Origin: Silanimonas sp. | Lineage (GTDB): Bacteria > Pseudomonadota > Gammaproteobacteria > Xanthomonadales > Xanthomonadaceae | DNA: 64,000 bases | Assembly (NCBI GenBank): GCA_018334015.1 | Contig: JAGXTI010000037.1 | Coordinates: 21,390-85,389, forward strand | Direction of reading: 5' to 3' | Part shown: positions 35,601 through 45,334 of the stretch, one piece after another | How the letters are laid out: the number at the start of each line of letters is the position of its first letter | Position numbering within the stretch: position 1 is the first letter of the stretch | The notes under the pieces: generated by a model | Database searches by the model: none | What the model was told of the DNA's origin: nothing | What the model saw: only the letters and a program-made list of their open reading frames with translations | Program-made: the position numbers and the translations under genes

Positions 35601-35707
35601 CCGCCCAGTTGGCGCTGGAGCCCAACTGCGGAACAAAAATCGAGACGCTGGTGGCCGAAGGCCGGCTGGCCTGGGTGCGGCCCCGACGTTCGGCTCAGAC
35701 CCGGTGA
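32678..35707 (+). CDS. Propeller-sensor diguanylate cyclase (two-component regulator propeller, Y_Y_Y, GGDEF)
   Basis: Likely membrane-bound c-di-GMP synthase that senses a periplasmic signal. The 1009 residues comprise a signal peptide or anchor (about 1-24), repeated propeller blades with W-V/I-G-T-x-x-G-L motifs (about 30-620), a Y_Y_Y domain (about 655-740), one membrane helix (about 752-772), a short coiled coil, and a GGDEF domain. Its active site reads GGEEF at 884-888. An inhibitory-site RDGD lies five residues before it, so both activity and product feedback are expected. The gene is inserted against the orientation of a conserved housekeeping series and overlaps rlmH at its 3' end by 13 bases. 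Confidence 0.9.
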   Translation: MVWAISRAALWLLLLALTAGPLAALDPQRRFTDLALDQWTAADGLPQNAVLALGQDRHGYLWVGTQAGVARFDGVRFERFDRRRTGGIDTAAPESHFRDSAGRVWFGTRNGALRLYGDAIHRHAAAGTPQPVQAIAEWPAGRLLFGTPTGLLAKAPDGALLPAALPGFDITALLAADEGLWVGTPGRLLRLDDHRQRSIELPGQPSPRIQHLLAEGRSLWIGTPTGLWRMEGEAAPQKLADTPGLAGQPISELCADAGGSLWVATPQRLFRRPPGGGFEPIADRDFVRNAWISACFEDREGHLWLGSHTEGLFRLWDGLITRITERDGLSEPFVWSLERAPDRAVLIGSNRGLFRWQADRVERLVAPEALPDPAVYELARVGPAAVWVGTRGGLRAWQDGRLQRPAGAEALEGLQINTIVEDHGSVWVGSSGGLFRAQAGGPLAAVASAELDGTLARVRALLPLDPDSVLVGTESGLRRLDGEVLSKPVWARLLRERMVTSFLPLDDGRLLVAGLDAGIVVVASDRAVLLEPGLQLPEASLWAMRRIGDWIYVSSTEGLFRLPLAALPDPRTAAPAENLLAEWVVSMDGRSQSGQRARCCNGGARSRMLLVDDQLWLPSISGVLKIDPEAASRTRVEPLVRIEAVQQGELRHFADAGEFVLRGEHRDLRIDYTALYFRNPAALRFEYRLEGFDRDWIDAGVRRSAFYTNLPPGDFRFRVRVLNGRGAPIEAESPMPIRVLPHWHERGDVRLLLGLLALGLVAAGVLLALRAQRRQTLRLQALVAERTAQLQRVNTRLQQANESLAIESQTDPLTGLPNRRALFRQMPELLARHPEGVVLALIDLDHFKRVNDHFGHATGDVVLREFAGFLRRTIRDGDLVGRWGGEEFLVVFAGLSVAQTPARLSRLLEDGNALVLEIEGQRLQPGFSVGWTCHPLGRTATSDWAHALELADAALYDAKHRGRATWSGLVAGPAAAQLALEPNCGTKIETLVAEGRLAWVRPRRSAQTR

Positions 35708-36165
35708 TAGGGATGCTTGCCGAGGATCGAGCAGGCCCGGTAGAGCTGCTCGGCCACCAGCAGGCGCACCAGCATGTGCGGCAGGGTCATCGGACCGAGG
35801 GCCCAGCGCTCATCGGCGCGTGACCACGGTTCGGGGGCGTGCCCTTCCGGGCCGCCGATCAGCAGGGCGAGGTCGCGCCCCTGCAGCCGCCAGGCGGCCA
35901 GGCGTTCGGCCAGCTGCTCGGATGAATACAGCTTGCCGCGGCCGTCCAGGGCCACGACCCAGGCGTTTTTCGGCAGCGCGGCGAGCACGCGCTCGCCCTC
36001 CTCGTGCAGGGCGCGCGCGGTGTCGCGGCCCTTGCCACGCCAGCCCGGCGCCACTTCGACCAGCTCCAGTGGCAGCTCGCGCGCGAGCCGCTTCGAGTAC
36101 TCGGCGAAACCCTCGGCCAGCCAAGCAGGCGGGCGTTCACCGACGGCGATCAGGCGGGCTTTCAT
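35695..36165 (-). CDS. rlmH: 23S rRNA (pseudouridine1915-N3)-methyltransferase RlmH
   Basis: SPOUT methyltransferase that modifies pseudouridine 1915 of helix 69 on 70S ribosomes. The 156-residue length is exact. Motifs are MKARLIAVGERPP at the N-terminus, LLIGGPEGH (SAM-binding knot) and the C-terminal RACSILGKHPYHRV. The longer opening to 36300 is rejected because it enters rsfS without conserved sequence. It follows rsfS by 43 bases, the usual partner. Confidence 0.96.
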   Translation of the reverse strand: MKARLIAVGERPPAWLAEGFAEYSKRLARELPLELVEVAPGWRGKGRDTARALHEEGERVLAALPKNAWVVALDGRGKLYSSEQLAERLAAWRLQGRDLALLIGGPEGHAPEPWSRADERWALGPMTLPHMLVRLLVAEQLYRACSILGKHPYHRV

Positions 36166-36208
36166 CCACACCACACGGCGACGACGCGAACGCGCCGGCG
36201 CGCTGCGA

Positions 36209-36598
36209 TCAGGCTTCTGGCGGCTGGTCGCCGACCGTCCACAACCGCTCCAGCGCGTAGTACTCGCGGATCCGTGGCAGCATGACGTGGACCACGACAT
36301 CGCCCAGATCGACCAGCACCCACTCGGCCTCGCGCTCGCCCTCGACGCCGAGCGGCAGGTAGCCGGCCTGCTTGGAGGCCTTCACGACTTCATCGGCCAG
36401 CGACTTGACGTGCCGGGTCGAGGTGCCCGAGGCGATCAGCAGGTAGTCGCAGATCGAGGTCTTGCCGCGCACGTCGATTTCGACGAGGTCTTTGGCCTTG
36501 ATTTCCTCCAGCGCGCCGATGGCGAGTTTCAGGAGGTCGGCGGGGGCCGGCAGCGGGTTCGGGGGCTGCGGCTTGATGACGTGCTGCGGCTGCGACAA
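36209..36598 (-). CDS. rsfS: Ribosomal silencing factor RsfS
   Basis: Binds L14 and blocks subunit joining in starvation. The conserved core runs from KLAIGALEEIKAKDLVEIDV to WVLVDLGDVVVHVMLP and includes CDYLLIASGTSTRHVK. No ATG precedes the core. A TTG at 36598 with CCAGGA upstream gives 129 residues and is the most likely start. A -10-like TATACT lies 29 bases upstream on this strand. The longer frame into nadD is rejected. Confidence 0.9.
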   Translation of the reverse strand: MSQPQHVIKPQPPNPLPAPADLLKLAIGALEEIKAKDLVEIDVRGKTSICDYLLIASGTSTRHVKSLADEVVKASKQAGYLPLGVEGEREAEWVLVDLGDVVVHVMLPRIREYYALERLWTVGDQPPEA

Positions 36599-36626
36599 CG
36601 GGGCGGTCCTGGGTGGGGTGGCTGGC

Positions 36627-36632
36627 AGTATA
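36627..36632 (-). promoter_or_regulatory. Putative -10 box of rsfS
   Basis: TATACT on the minus strand, between the nadD stop and the rsfS TTG start. A TTGAGT 14 bases upstream is too close for an ideal -35 box. It would separate rsfS-rlmH from the upstream leuS series. Confidence 0.35.
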
Positions 36633-36648
36633 CCCGCGCCCTCTCGAC

Positions 36649-37362
36649 TCAAGCCGGCGGCCGGTCGCGGTACAGGCCCAGCGCCGCGATGCGGGCCACC
36701 ACGGCGGCCGGCAGGCCCTGGGGCGTCTGGCCCTGAGCCAGGGTTTGGCGGACCGCCGTGGCGTTCTCCGGCTGCAAGGGCAGATCGACAATGAACACCC
36801 GACCGGCTGGCTCGGCATGCAAGGCCGCCGGCTGGTCGGTCCAGCGCCCGCTCGTGGCCGCGCGCAGCGAAGCACAGAGACCCACGGCGGCGGGGGCGTC
36901 GTGGAGAGGCCCCAGGGCATGGCCGGGGCGGCACGCCACGACGAGGTGCGCGAGATCGAACAGGGCCGTCCAGGCCCGCCAGCCCGGCAGGCCGAGAAAA
37001 GCGTCGGCCCCGAGCAGGAAACCGAGCGGGCGGCTGGGACCGTGCTGGGCGCGCCAATCGCGCAGGGTGTCGACGGTGTAGCTGGGGCCGCTGCGACGGC
37101 TTTCCCGCAGGTCGAGGCCCCAGCCGCCGAGCGCCGGCGGCGCTTCGCTGGCCAGTGCGGCGTCCAGCAGGGCCACCCGTTCGGCGAAGCTGGCACCGGG
37201 TGCGGCGCGGTGCGGCGGGTCGGCGGCCGGCACGAAATCGAGACGCGCCGCGGCGGTGGCGGCCAGCGCTGCGCGCGCAACGGCGAGGTGGCCGAGGTGG
37301 ACCGGATCGAAGGTGCCGCCGTAGAGCAGGTGCAGCGGCGCGATGGCGGTGATCGCGCCCAT
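36649..37362 (-). CDS. nadD: Nicotinate-nucleotide adenylyltransferase NadD
   Basis: Adenylates nicotinate mononucleotide in NAD synthesis. The 237-residue product has LLYGGTFDPVHLGHLAVAR, which contains the nucleotidyltransferase HxGH motif, and GPSYTVDTL, a family signature. ATG 37362 gives a short lead-in to the motif; earlier codons would fall in holA. It begins eight bases after the holA stop, consistent with one leuS-lptE-holA-nadD transcript. The usual C-terminal SSTxIR appears as NATAVRQ, slightly diverged. Confidence 0.93.
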   Translation of the reverse strand: MGAITAIAPLHLLYGGTFDPVHLGHLAVARAALAATAAARLDFVPAADPPHRAAPGASFAERVALLDAALASEAPPALGGWGLDLRESRRSGPSYTVDTLRDWRAQHGPSRPLGFLLGADAFLGLPGWRAWTALFDLAHLVVACRPGHALGPLHDAPAAVGLCASLRAATSGRWTDQPAALHAEPAGRVFIVDLPLQPENATAVRQTLAQGQTPQGLPAAVVARIAALGLYRDRPPA

Positions 37363-37369
37363 GCCGGCT

Positions 37370-38407
37370 TCAGCGGGCCAGCAGGACCGCGGCGGTGCCC
37401 GGCCGGGCGATGGCCAGCAGCAGGCGCTCCAGGGCCAGCCAGGCATCGCCCTTGGCCCGCCCCTTGGCGATCCGCTCGACCTGGCCCGCGGCCAGCGCGA
37501 AGCGTTCCCAGTCGGCGACCGGGTGGCGATCGAGCGCCCGCCGGATCTGGACCATCTTCGACTCCCAGAGCTTGGCCTCGCGCATGGCCGCCATCAGGTT
37601 GCCGCCCGTCGCCTGCACCGCTGCAAAGCCGGCGATGCGCGGCAGTTCCAGCAGGATCCAGCCCAGCAAGCCGGCCACCGCCTCGCCCTCGCCGCGCAGG
37701 CCGGCGAGGATGCGCGGCACGCGGGCGGCATCGCCGGCCAGGGCGGCGTCCAGCAGTTGGAAGACGTCGTAGCGCGAGGCCTCGGCCACCAGCCGTTCCA
37801 GGGTGTCGACCTCGATCGGCGGGGCGTTCGGGCCCAGCAGCAGGCCGAGTTTGTCGATCTCCTGAGCGGCGGCGAGCAGGTTGCCCTCGACCCGTTCCAC
37901 CAGCCGCAGAAGCGCCTCGGGGCGGGCCACCAGGCCGTGCCTGCGCAGGCGGGCGGCCAACCAGTCGGGCAGGTCCTGCGGCTTGAGCGGCCAGACCGGC
38001 ACGAACCAGCCGGTTTCGGCGATCGCTTCGCTCCATTTGCCGGCGTGCTGGCGGCTCCAATCCAGGCCGGTGATCAGCAGCACGGTGTCCGGTGGTGGAT
38101 GGGCGCAGTACTGGCGGATCGCCTCGCTGCCGTCCTTGCCCGGCTTGCCGCTCGGCAGCCGCAAATCGAACAGCCGGCGCTGCGCGAACAGACTGAGGGC
38201 GGCAAGGCCCATGCCCAAGCGGCTCCAGTCGAAGTGGGTGTCGGCCTCGAAAACTTCGCGCTCACCATAGCCCTCGGCCCGGGCCCGGGCGCGCACGGCA
38301 TCGGCGCACTCCTGCACGATCAGCGGTTCATTGCCGGAAATCAGCAGCACCGGCGGCAAGGGGCCGCTGGCGGCCCGGCGCAACAGCAGGTCGGGGCGCA
38401 GTTCCAC
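37370..38407 (-). CDS. holA: DNA polymerase III delta subunit
   Basis: Clamp-loader subunit that opens the beta ring. The 345-residue product has the expected low-conservation AAA-like fold. LISGNEPLIVQECADAVR near residue 22 is the typical N-terminal signature, followed by VFEADTHFDW. The helical C-terminal collar lies after about residue 210. The GTG start at 38407 is seven bases after the lptE stop. The lptE-holA order is conserved and supports the call. Confidence 0.92.
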   Translation of the reverse strand: MELRPDLLLRRAASGPLPPVLLISGNEPLIVQECADAVRARARAEGYGEREVFEADTHFDWSRLGMGLAALSLFAQRRLFDLRLPSGKPGKDGSEAIRQYCAHPPPDTVLLITGLDWSRQHAGKWSEAIAETGWFVPVWPLKPQDLPDWLAARLRRHGLVARPEALLRLVERVEGNLLAAAQEIDKLGLLLGPNAPPIEVDTLERLVAEASRYDVFQLLDAALAGDAARVPRILAGLRGEGEAVAGLLGWILLELPRIAGFAAVQATGGNLMAAMREAKLWESKMVQIRRALDRHPVADWERFALAAGQVERIAKGRAKGDAWLALERLLLAIARPGTAAVLLAR

Positions 38408-38413
38408 GGTGCC

Positions 38414-38956
38414 TCAGTCGGCGCGCAGGGCGATATCGACGCGGCGCAGGATGGCGGCCTGCATGTCGCGGCGCAGTTCGTCCTGGACGATCTCCTGCTC
38501 GCCGGGGTTGCCGAAGGCCTCGACCACGTCGTAGAGGTAATCGCGCGAAAGCTCGATGCGCTGCTGTTCCAAGCGCCGCCTGCCGTTGGCGTCGATCAGG
38601 TCGAAGCTCACCGCGTAGCGCGTTTCGACCTCGCGGGTGGCGACAAAGGCATCGACCGCAAGCGCCCGCGTGCTCCAGACCTCGGCGGTGATCACGAGTT
38701 TTGCTGCACCCTCGGCATCGGCCGCCTCCAGCACCGGGGCACCGGCCCGGCGCAGCTCGCGGCGCAGGCCCTCGGCCAGCGGGCTGTGGGGGTCGGCGGT
38801 GCTCACGGCGATGGCGCCGAAACCCTCCGGCAGCTTCAGCGCGCCGCGCGGGGCGAAGCCGCAACCGGCCAGCAGCACCGCCACAGCGAGCGCGAGAGCC
38901 CAGGCACCGTGTCGTGCGAACCGCAGGAGCGGGCGGGAACGGCTAGACGTGTGCAT
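38414..38956 (-). CDS. lptE: LPS-assembly lipoprotein LptE
   Basis: Outer-membrane lipoprotein that plugs the LptD barrel and takes part in LPS export. The 180-residue precursor has a positively charged signal peptide and lipobox LLAGC; Cys32 would be lipidated, followed by GFAPRG, the characteristic LptE mature start. EQQRIELSRDYLYD and RRDMQAAILRRV match the family C-terminal region. It starts six bases after leuS ends. The ATG at 38956 is set by the signal peptide. Confidence 0.93.
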   Translation of the reverse strand: MHTSSRSRPLLRFARHGAWALALAVAVLLAGCGFAPRGALKLPEGFGAIAVSTADPHSPLAEGLRRELRRAGAPVLEAADAEGAAKLVITAEVWSTRALAVDAFVATREVETRYAVSFDLIDANGRRRLEQQRIELSRDYLYDVVEAFGNPGEQEIVQDELRRDMQAAILRRVDIALRAD

Positions 38957-38961
38957 GCGAT

Positions 38962-41801
<2,840 letters not shown>

Positions 41802-41818
41802 TAGGATGAATCATCCTA
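41802..41818. promoter_or_regulatory. Palindromic operator of vapBC, overlapping a -10 box
   Basis: Perfect inverted repeat TAGGATGA-A-TCATCCTA. Its left half contains TAGGAT, a good -10 box for the plus strand, and a related half-site GATGATT lies about 5 bases downstream. Binding by the VapB-VapC complex would block transcription. Confidence 0.7.
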
Positions 41819-41835
41819 AAAAAGATGATTCCGCC

Positions 41836-42084
41836 ATGCCGATCAGCATCAAAGACCCGGACACCGACGCCAAGATCCGCGACCTTGCCGCGCTGACCGG
41901 CGAGTCCATCACCGTGGCGGTGCGCACCGCGATCGAGCTGCGCCTGCGCCGCGAGTCGGCGCGCCGCCGTGCCGGCGTCGCGCAGCGCCTGCTGGATCTG
42001 TCGCTGGCGAAGCGTGCGACCAAGCGCTTCGAGGAGAGCGCCGAGGACGCCATCGGCTACGACGACCAAGGGCTTCCGCGATGA
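41836..42084 (+). CDS. vapB: VapB-family antitoxin
   Basis: Antitoxin and autorepressor of the downstream PIN toxin. The 82 residues begin MPISIKDPDTDAKIRDLAALTGESITVAVRTAIELRL, a short strand and helix-turn pattern of the Rv0623-like / PSK transcription-factor family. A charged C-terminal part should embrace the toxin. ATG 41836 gives the standard beginning. An in-frame ATG at 41806 would sit inside the operator and is less likely. The stop overlaps vapC (ATGA). Confidence 0.85.
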   Translation: MPISIKDPDTDAKIRDLAALTGESITVAVRTAIELRLRRESARRRAGVAQRLLDLSLAKRATKRFEESAEDAIGYDDQGLPR

Positions 42085-42476
42085 TCATCGACACCTCGGC
42101 GGTTGTCGCGATCCTGGCCGGTGAGACCGACGCCGAACACTTCGCCCGACTGATCGAGCAGGACCCGACGCCGCGCATCGGCACGCCGGCCCTGCTCGAA
42201 GCCTCCATCGTGCTGACGCGCTGGTTCGGCGAGACCGCCGAGCCGGCGCTGGACGCCTTCATCCGCGAGTCGGGCGCGGAAGTCGTGCCCTTCGATCTGC
42301 CGCAACTGCGGCTCGCGCAAGAGGCCCACCGCCGGTTCGGCAAGGGCCACCACCCGGCCGGACTGAACTTCGGCGACTGCATGAGCTACGCGCTGGCACG
42401 CGCCTGCGACGAACCCCTGCTCTTCAAAGGCGAGGACTTTTCACGAACGGATATCGCACGGGCGACCACCACCTGA
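42081..42476 (+). CDS. vapC: VapC-family PIN-domain ribonuclease toxin
   Basis: Type II toxin, probably a tRNA- or rRNA-cleaving PIN nuclease. The 131 residues keep the acidic residues of the site: Asp4 (MIIDTSAV), a Glu in PALLEAS near 40, Asp near 98 in NFGDCMSYALA, and a further Asp in GEDFSRTD near 119. It is translationally coupled to the antitoxin. The pair looks intact and functional. Confidence 0.9.
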   Translation: MIIDTSAVVAILAGETDAEHFARLIEQDPTPRIGTPALLEASIVLTRWFGETAEPALDAFIRESGAEVVPFDLPQLRLAQEAHRRFGKGHHPAGLNFGDCMSYALARACDEPLLFKGEDFSRTDIARATTT

Positions 42477-42556
42477 GCGTCGTCCTTGGGGAAGCGCATC
42501 GAGCCGGCACGCGGCATACTTCGAGCCACCCTCACCCGACGCTTGGAGAACGCCCG

Positions 42557-43852
42557 ATGACGCTTCGCTTCAGCCTGCTGGCGGCTTCGCTCAGCCTCGC
42601 CCTGCCGGCCCACGCCGCCACCACCGCCCTGCACTGCGGCAATCTCTTCGATGCCGCCAGCGGCCGGCTGCTCGGGCCAAGCACGGTCCTTGTCCAGAAC
42701 GAGCGGGTCCAGGCCGTGCGCCCCGGCCGGGTCGAGGTGGCCGGTGCCACCGTCATCGACCTCGGCGACCACACCTGCTCGCCGGGTTGGATCGATCTGC
42801 ACGTGCATGTGGGCCAGCAGTCCAACCCGAACAGTTTCAGCGAGGGGTTCCGGCTCGACGACGTCGACTTCGCCCTGCGTGCCACCCGCTACGTCAGGCG
42901 CACCATCGAGGCCGGTTTCACCACCGTGCGCGACATGGGCGGCGAGATCGCCCCGCACCTGCGCGACGCCATCAATCAAGGTGTCATCCCCGGGCCGCGC
43001 ATCTTCGCCGCCGGCAAGTCGATCGCCACCACCGGCGGCCACGGCGACCCGACCAACGGCTGGAACCGCCGGCTGTCCACGCTGGCCGGGCCGCCCGGCC
43101 CGACCGAGGGCGTGATCAACGGCCCCGATCAAGCCCGCCAAGCGGTCCGCCAGCGCTACAAGGACGGCTCCGACACGATCAAGATCACCGCCACCGGCGG
43201 GGTACTGAGCTATGCCCGCAGCCCGGATGCGCCGCAGTTCACCATCGAGGAGATCCGCGCGGTGGTCGAGACGGCCAAGGACTACGGCTTCACCGTGGCC
43301 GCCCACGCCCACGGCGACGAGGGCGCGCGGCGGGCCATCGAGGGCGGGGTGACCACCATCGAGCACGGCAGTTTCATGAGCGAACGCACCCTGCGGCTGA
43401 TGAAAGACCGCGGGGTGTGGTACGTGCCGACCCTGAGCGCCGGCCGGTTCGTGACCGAGAAGGCCGAGATTCCGGGCTATTTCCCCGAGATCATCCGGCC
43501 CAAGGCCCGCGCGGTGGGCGCACGGATGATGGACACCTTCGCCAAGGCCTGGCGGATGGGCGTGCCGATCGCCTTCGGCACCGATGCCGGGGTCAGCCCG
43601 CACGGCGACAACGCCCGCGAGTTCGAGTTCATGGTCGAGGGCGGCATGCCGGCTGCCGCCGCCCTGCAGTCGGCGACCTTGCACGCGGCCACCGTGCTCG
43701 GCCAGACCGACCTCGGGCAGTTGGCACCCGGCTTCCGCGCCGACCTCGTGGCGGTGGCCGGCAACCCGCTCGAGGACATCAGCGCCACTTCACGGGTGGT
43801 GTTCGTGATGAAGGACGGCGCGGTGGTGCGGCCGTTGGAGTCCACGCCTTGA
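42557..43852 (+). CDS. Secreted amidohydrolase-family metal-dependent hydrolase
   Basis: Probable periplasmic dipeptidase or related hydrolase; the substrate is unknown. The 431-residue precursor has a signal peptide cleaved after AHA (residue ~21). The amidohydrolase ligands are visible: WIDLHVHVG (HxH), a likely carboxylated Lys in TIKITATGGV, His in AAHAHGDEG, His in TIEHGSF, and Asp in FGTDAGVSPHG. GGAG precedes the ATG, and CATACT at 42515-42520 may be the -10 box. Its end overlaps the next gene (TTGA). Confidence 0.88.
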   Translation: MTLRFSLLAASLSLALPAHAATTALHCGNLFDAASGRLLGPSTVLVQNERVQAVRPGRVEVAGATVIDLGDHTCSPGWIDLHVHVGQQSNPNSFSEGFRLDDVDFALRATRYVRRTIEAGFTTVRDMGGEIAPHLRDAINQGVIPGPRIFAAGKSIATTGGHGDPTNGWNRRLSTLAGPPGPTEGVINGPDQARQAVRQRYKDGSDTIKITATGGVLSYARSPDAPQFTIEEIRAVVETAKDYGFTVAAHAHGDEGARRAIEGGVTTIEHGSFMSERTLRLMKDRGVWYVPTLSAGRFVTEKAEIPGYFPEIIRPKARAVGARMMDTFAKAWRMGVPIAFGTDAGVSPHGDNAREFEFMVEGGMPAAAALQSATLHAATVLGQTDLGQLAPGFRADLVAVAGNPLEDISATSRVVFVMKDGAVVRPLESTP

Positions 43853-44757
43853 TCCGGCTCGACAGCCGGCAGCCCGGCCCGACCAGCGCCGCGCCGGAGG
43901 CGCCTTCGCCACATGTCTTCGACGCCAGCCTTGCCAGCTTCGAGCAGGACGTGCTGCTGGCCTCGCGCCAGCAGCCGGTGCTGGTCGATTTCTGGGCGCC
44001 CTGGTGCGGCCCCTGCAAGACGCTCACGCCGATCCTCGAAAAACTGGCCGCCGAACACCATGGCGCTTTCCGGCTGGCCAAGGTCGATGTCGACAAGGAA
44101 CAGCAGCTCGCTGGCTATTTCCAGATCCGCTCGGTGCCGACGCTCGTGCTGGTCAAGGACGGCCAGATCGTCGACGGTTTCCCCGGCGCGCTGCCCGAGG
44201 GCCAGCTGCGTGAATTCCTGAAATCCCACGGCATCCAGCCCGCCGCCGTACCGCCGCCCGAGCTCGAAGCCATCGTCGAACCGCCGGACCCGGAGACCGA
44301 GGTGGTGCGCCTGCGCCAGGCCGTCGCCGGCCAACCCGACGACGAGGCCTTGAAGCTCGATCTCGTGGTCGCCCTGCTCAAGGTGGGTGGCGCCGCCGAA
44401 GCGGAGCGCCTGCTCGACGCCCTGCCCGCCAAGTTCGCCACCGACGAGCGCGCGGTGCGGGCGCGGGCCCGGCTCGGTTTCATCGCCCTGCTGAAGAACG
44501 CCCCACCTGCCGCCGTGCTCGAACAGGCCATCGCCGCCAACCCCGGTGATCTGCGCGCCCGCCACCTGCTGGGCGCCCGCCACCTCATCGAGGGCGATCC
44601 GGAGGCCGGCCTCGCCCAGTTCCTGGCGATGCTCCAGCGCGACCGCGGCTTCGAGGACGGGCTGCCGAAGAAAGCCCTGCTCGATGCCTTCCGGGTGATC
44701 GACGACGAGGACCTGGTCGGCCGCTACCGGCGCAAAATGGCCTCGGTGCTGTTCTGA
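43849..44757 (+). CDS. Thioredoxin-TPR co-chaperone (YbbN/CnoX-like)
   Basis: Likely cytoplasmic holdase and redox protein. It has 302 residues: a thioredoxin domain (about 25-125) with active site WCGPC, where Cys53 and Cys56 are both present, then a helical TPR-like C-terminus (about 150-300), as in E. coli CnoX. E. coli CnoX lacks the canonical CGPC, so this homologue may still have oxidoreductase activity. The TTG start at 43849 overlaps the stop of the amidohydrolase; no other plausible start is near. Confidence 0.87.
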   Translation: MIRLDSRQPGPTSAAPEAPSPHVFDASLASFEQDVLLASRQQPVLVDFWAPWCGPCKTLTPILEKLAAEHHGAFRLAKVDVDKEQQLAGYFQIRSVPTLVLVKDGQIVDGFPGALPEGQLREFLKSHGIQPAAVPPPELEAIVEPPDPETEVVRLRQAVAGQPDDEALKLDLVVALLKVGGAAEAERLLDALPAKFATDERAVRARARLGFIALLKNAPPAAVLEQAIAANPGDLRARHLLGARHLIEGDPEAGLAQFLAMLQRDRGFEDGLPKKALLDAFRVIDDEDLVGRYRRKMASVLF

Positions 44758-44760
44758 TCC

Positions 44761-45222
44761 ATGCCGCCCCGACTGCTTCGCCACGTCTTCAACCTCTGGC
44801 CGCCTTTCCTGTTCACCGGCATCCACGTCACCCGGCTCGCCGCCGATTGGCGCAGTGCCGAGGTTGAACTGCGGATGCGGCCGTGGAACCGAAACTACGT
44901 CGGCACCCATTTCGGCGGCTCGCTGTTCGCCATGACCGATCCGTTCTGGATGATCCTCGTGATGCGTGCCCTCGGCCCGGATTACCTGGTCTGGGACAAG
45001 GCCGGCGAGATCAGCTTCGTCAAACCCGGACGCGGCACGGTGCGCTGCCGCTTCGATCTCGACACCGCCGTGATCGAGGCCTTGAAGGCTGCAGCAGCCG
45101 ATGGCAGCCGCGTGCTGCGCTGGTTCGATTGCCCGGTGTTCGATGCCAGCGGCGATGTCGTGGCGCAGGTCCGCAAGCAGCTCTACGTCCGCTTGAAGCC
45201 GCGCGCCCGGCCAGCCGCCTGA
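44761..45222 (+). CDS. DUF4442 hot-dog thioesterase-like protein
   Basis: Protein of 153 residues resembling the YiiD C-terminal / DUF4442 hot-dog family, which is related to acyl-CoA thioesterases. The segment RNYVGTHFGGSLFAMTDPFWM near residue 41 is the family's conserved helix region, and WDKAGEISFVKPGRGTVR follows. Substrate is not known. It starts three bases after the thioredoxin-TPR gene and may be cotranscribed. Confidence 0.75.
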   Translation: MPPRLLRHVFNLWPPFLFTGIHVTRLAADWRSAEVELRMRPWNRNYVGTHFGGSLFAMTDPFWMILVMRALGPDYLVWDKAGEISFVKPGRGTVRCRFDLDTAVIEALKAAAADGSRVLRWFDCPVFDASGDVVAQVRKQLYVRLKPRARPAA

Positions 45223-45334
45223 ACCGCGGCCCGGAACCGGGCGGCGCCGGCGCGGCCCGAGGCTGGACAGGCGCGCCCGCCCGGCCCAAGCTGGCAAGCC
45301 TCCCCCGCCCGCCCCGCCACGTCCACGCCGCCCC

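Noticed and set aside
42787-43848. Long upstream extension of the thioredoxin-TPR frame
   Set aside because: It overlaps the amidohydrolase in another frame and is His/Arg/Pro-rich without conserved sequence; the TTG at 43849 fits better.
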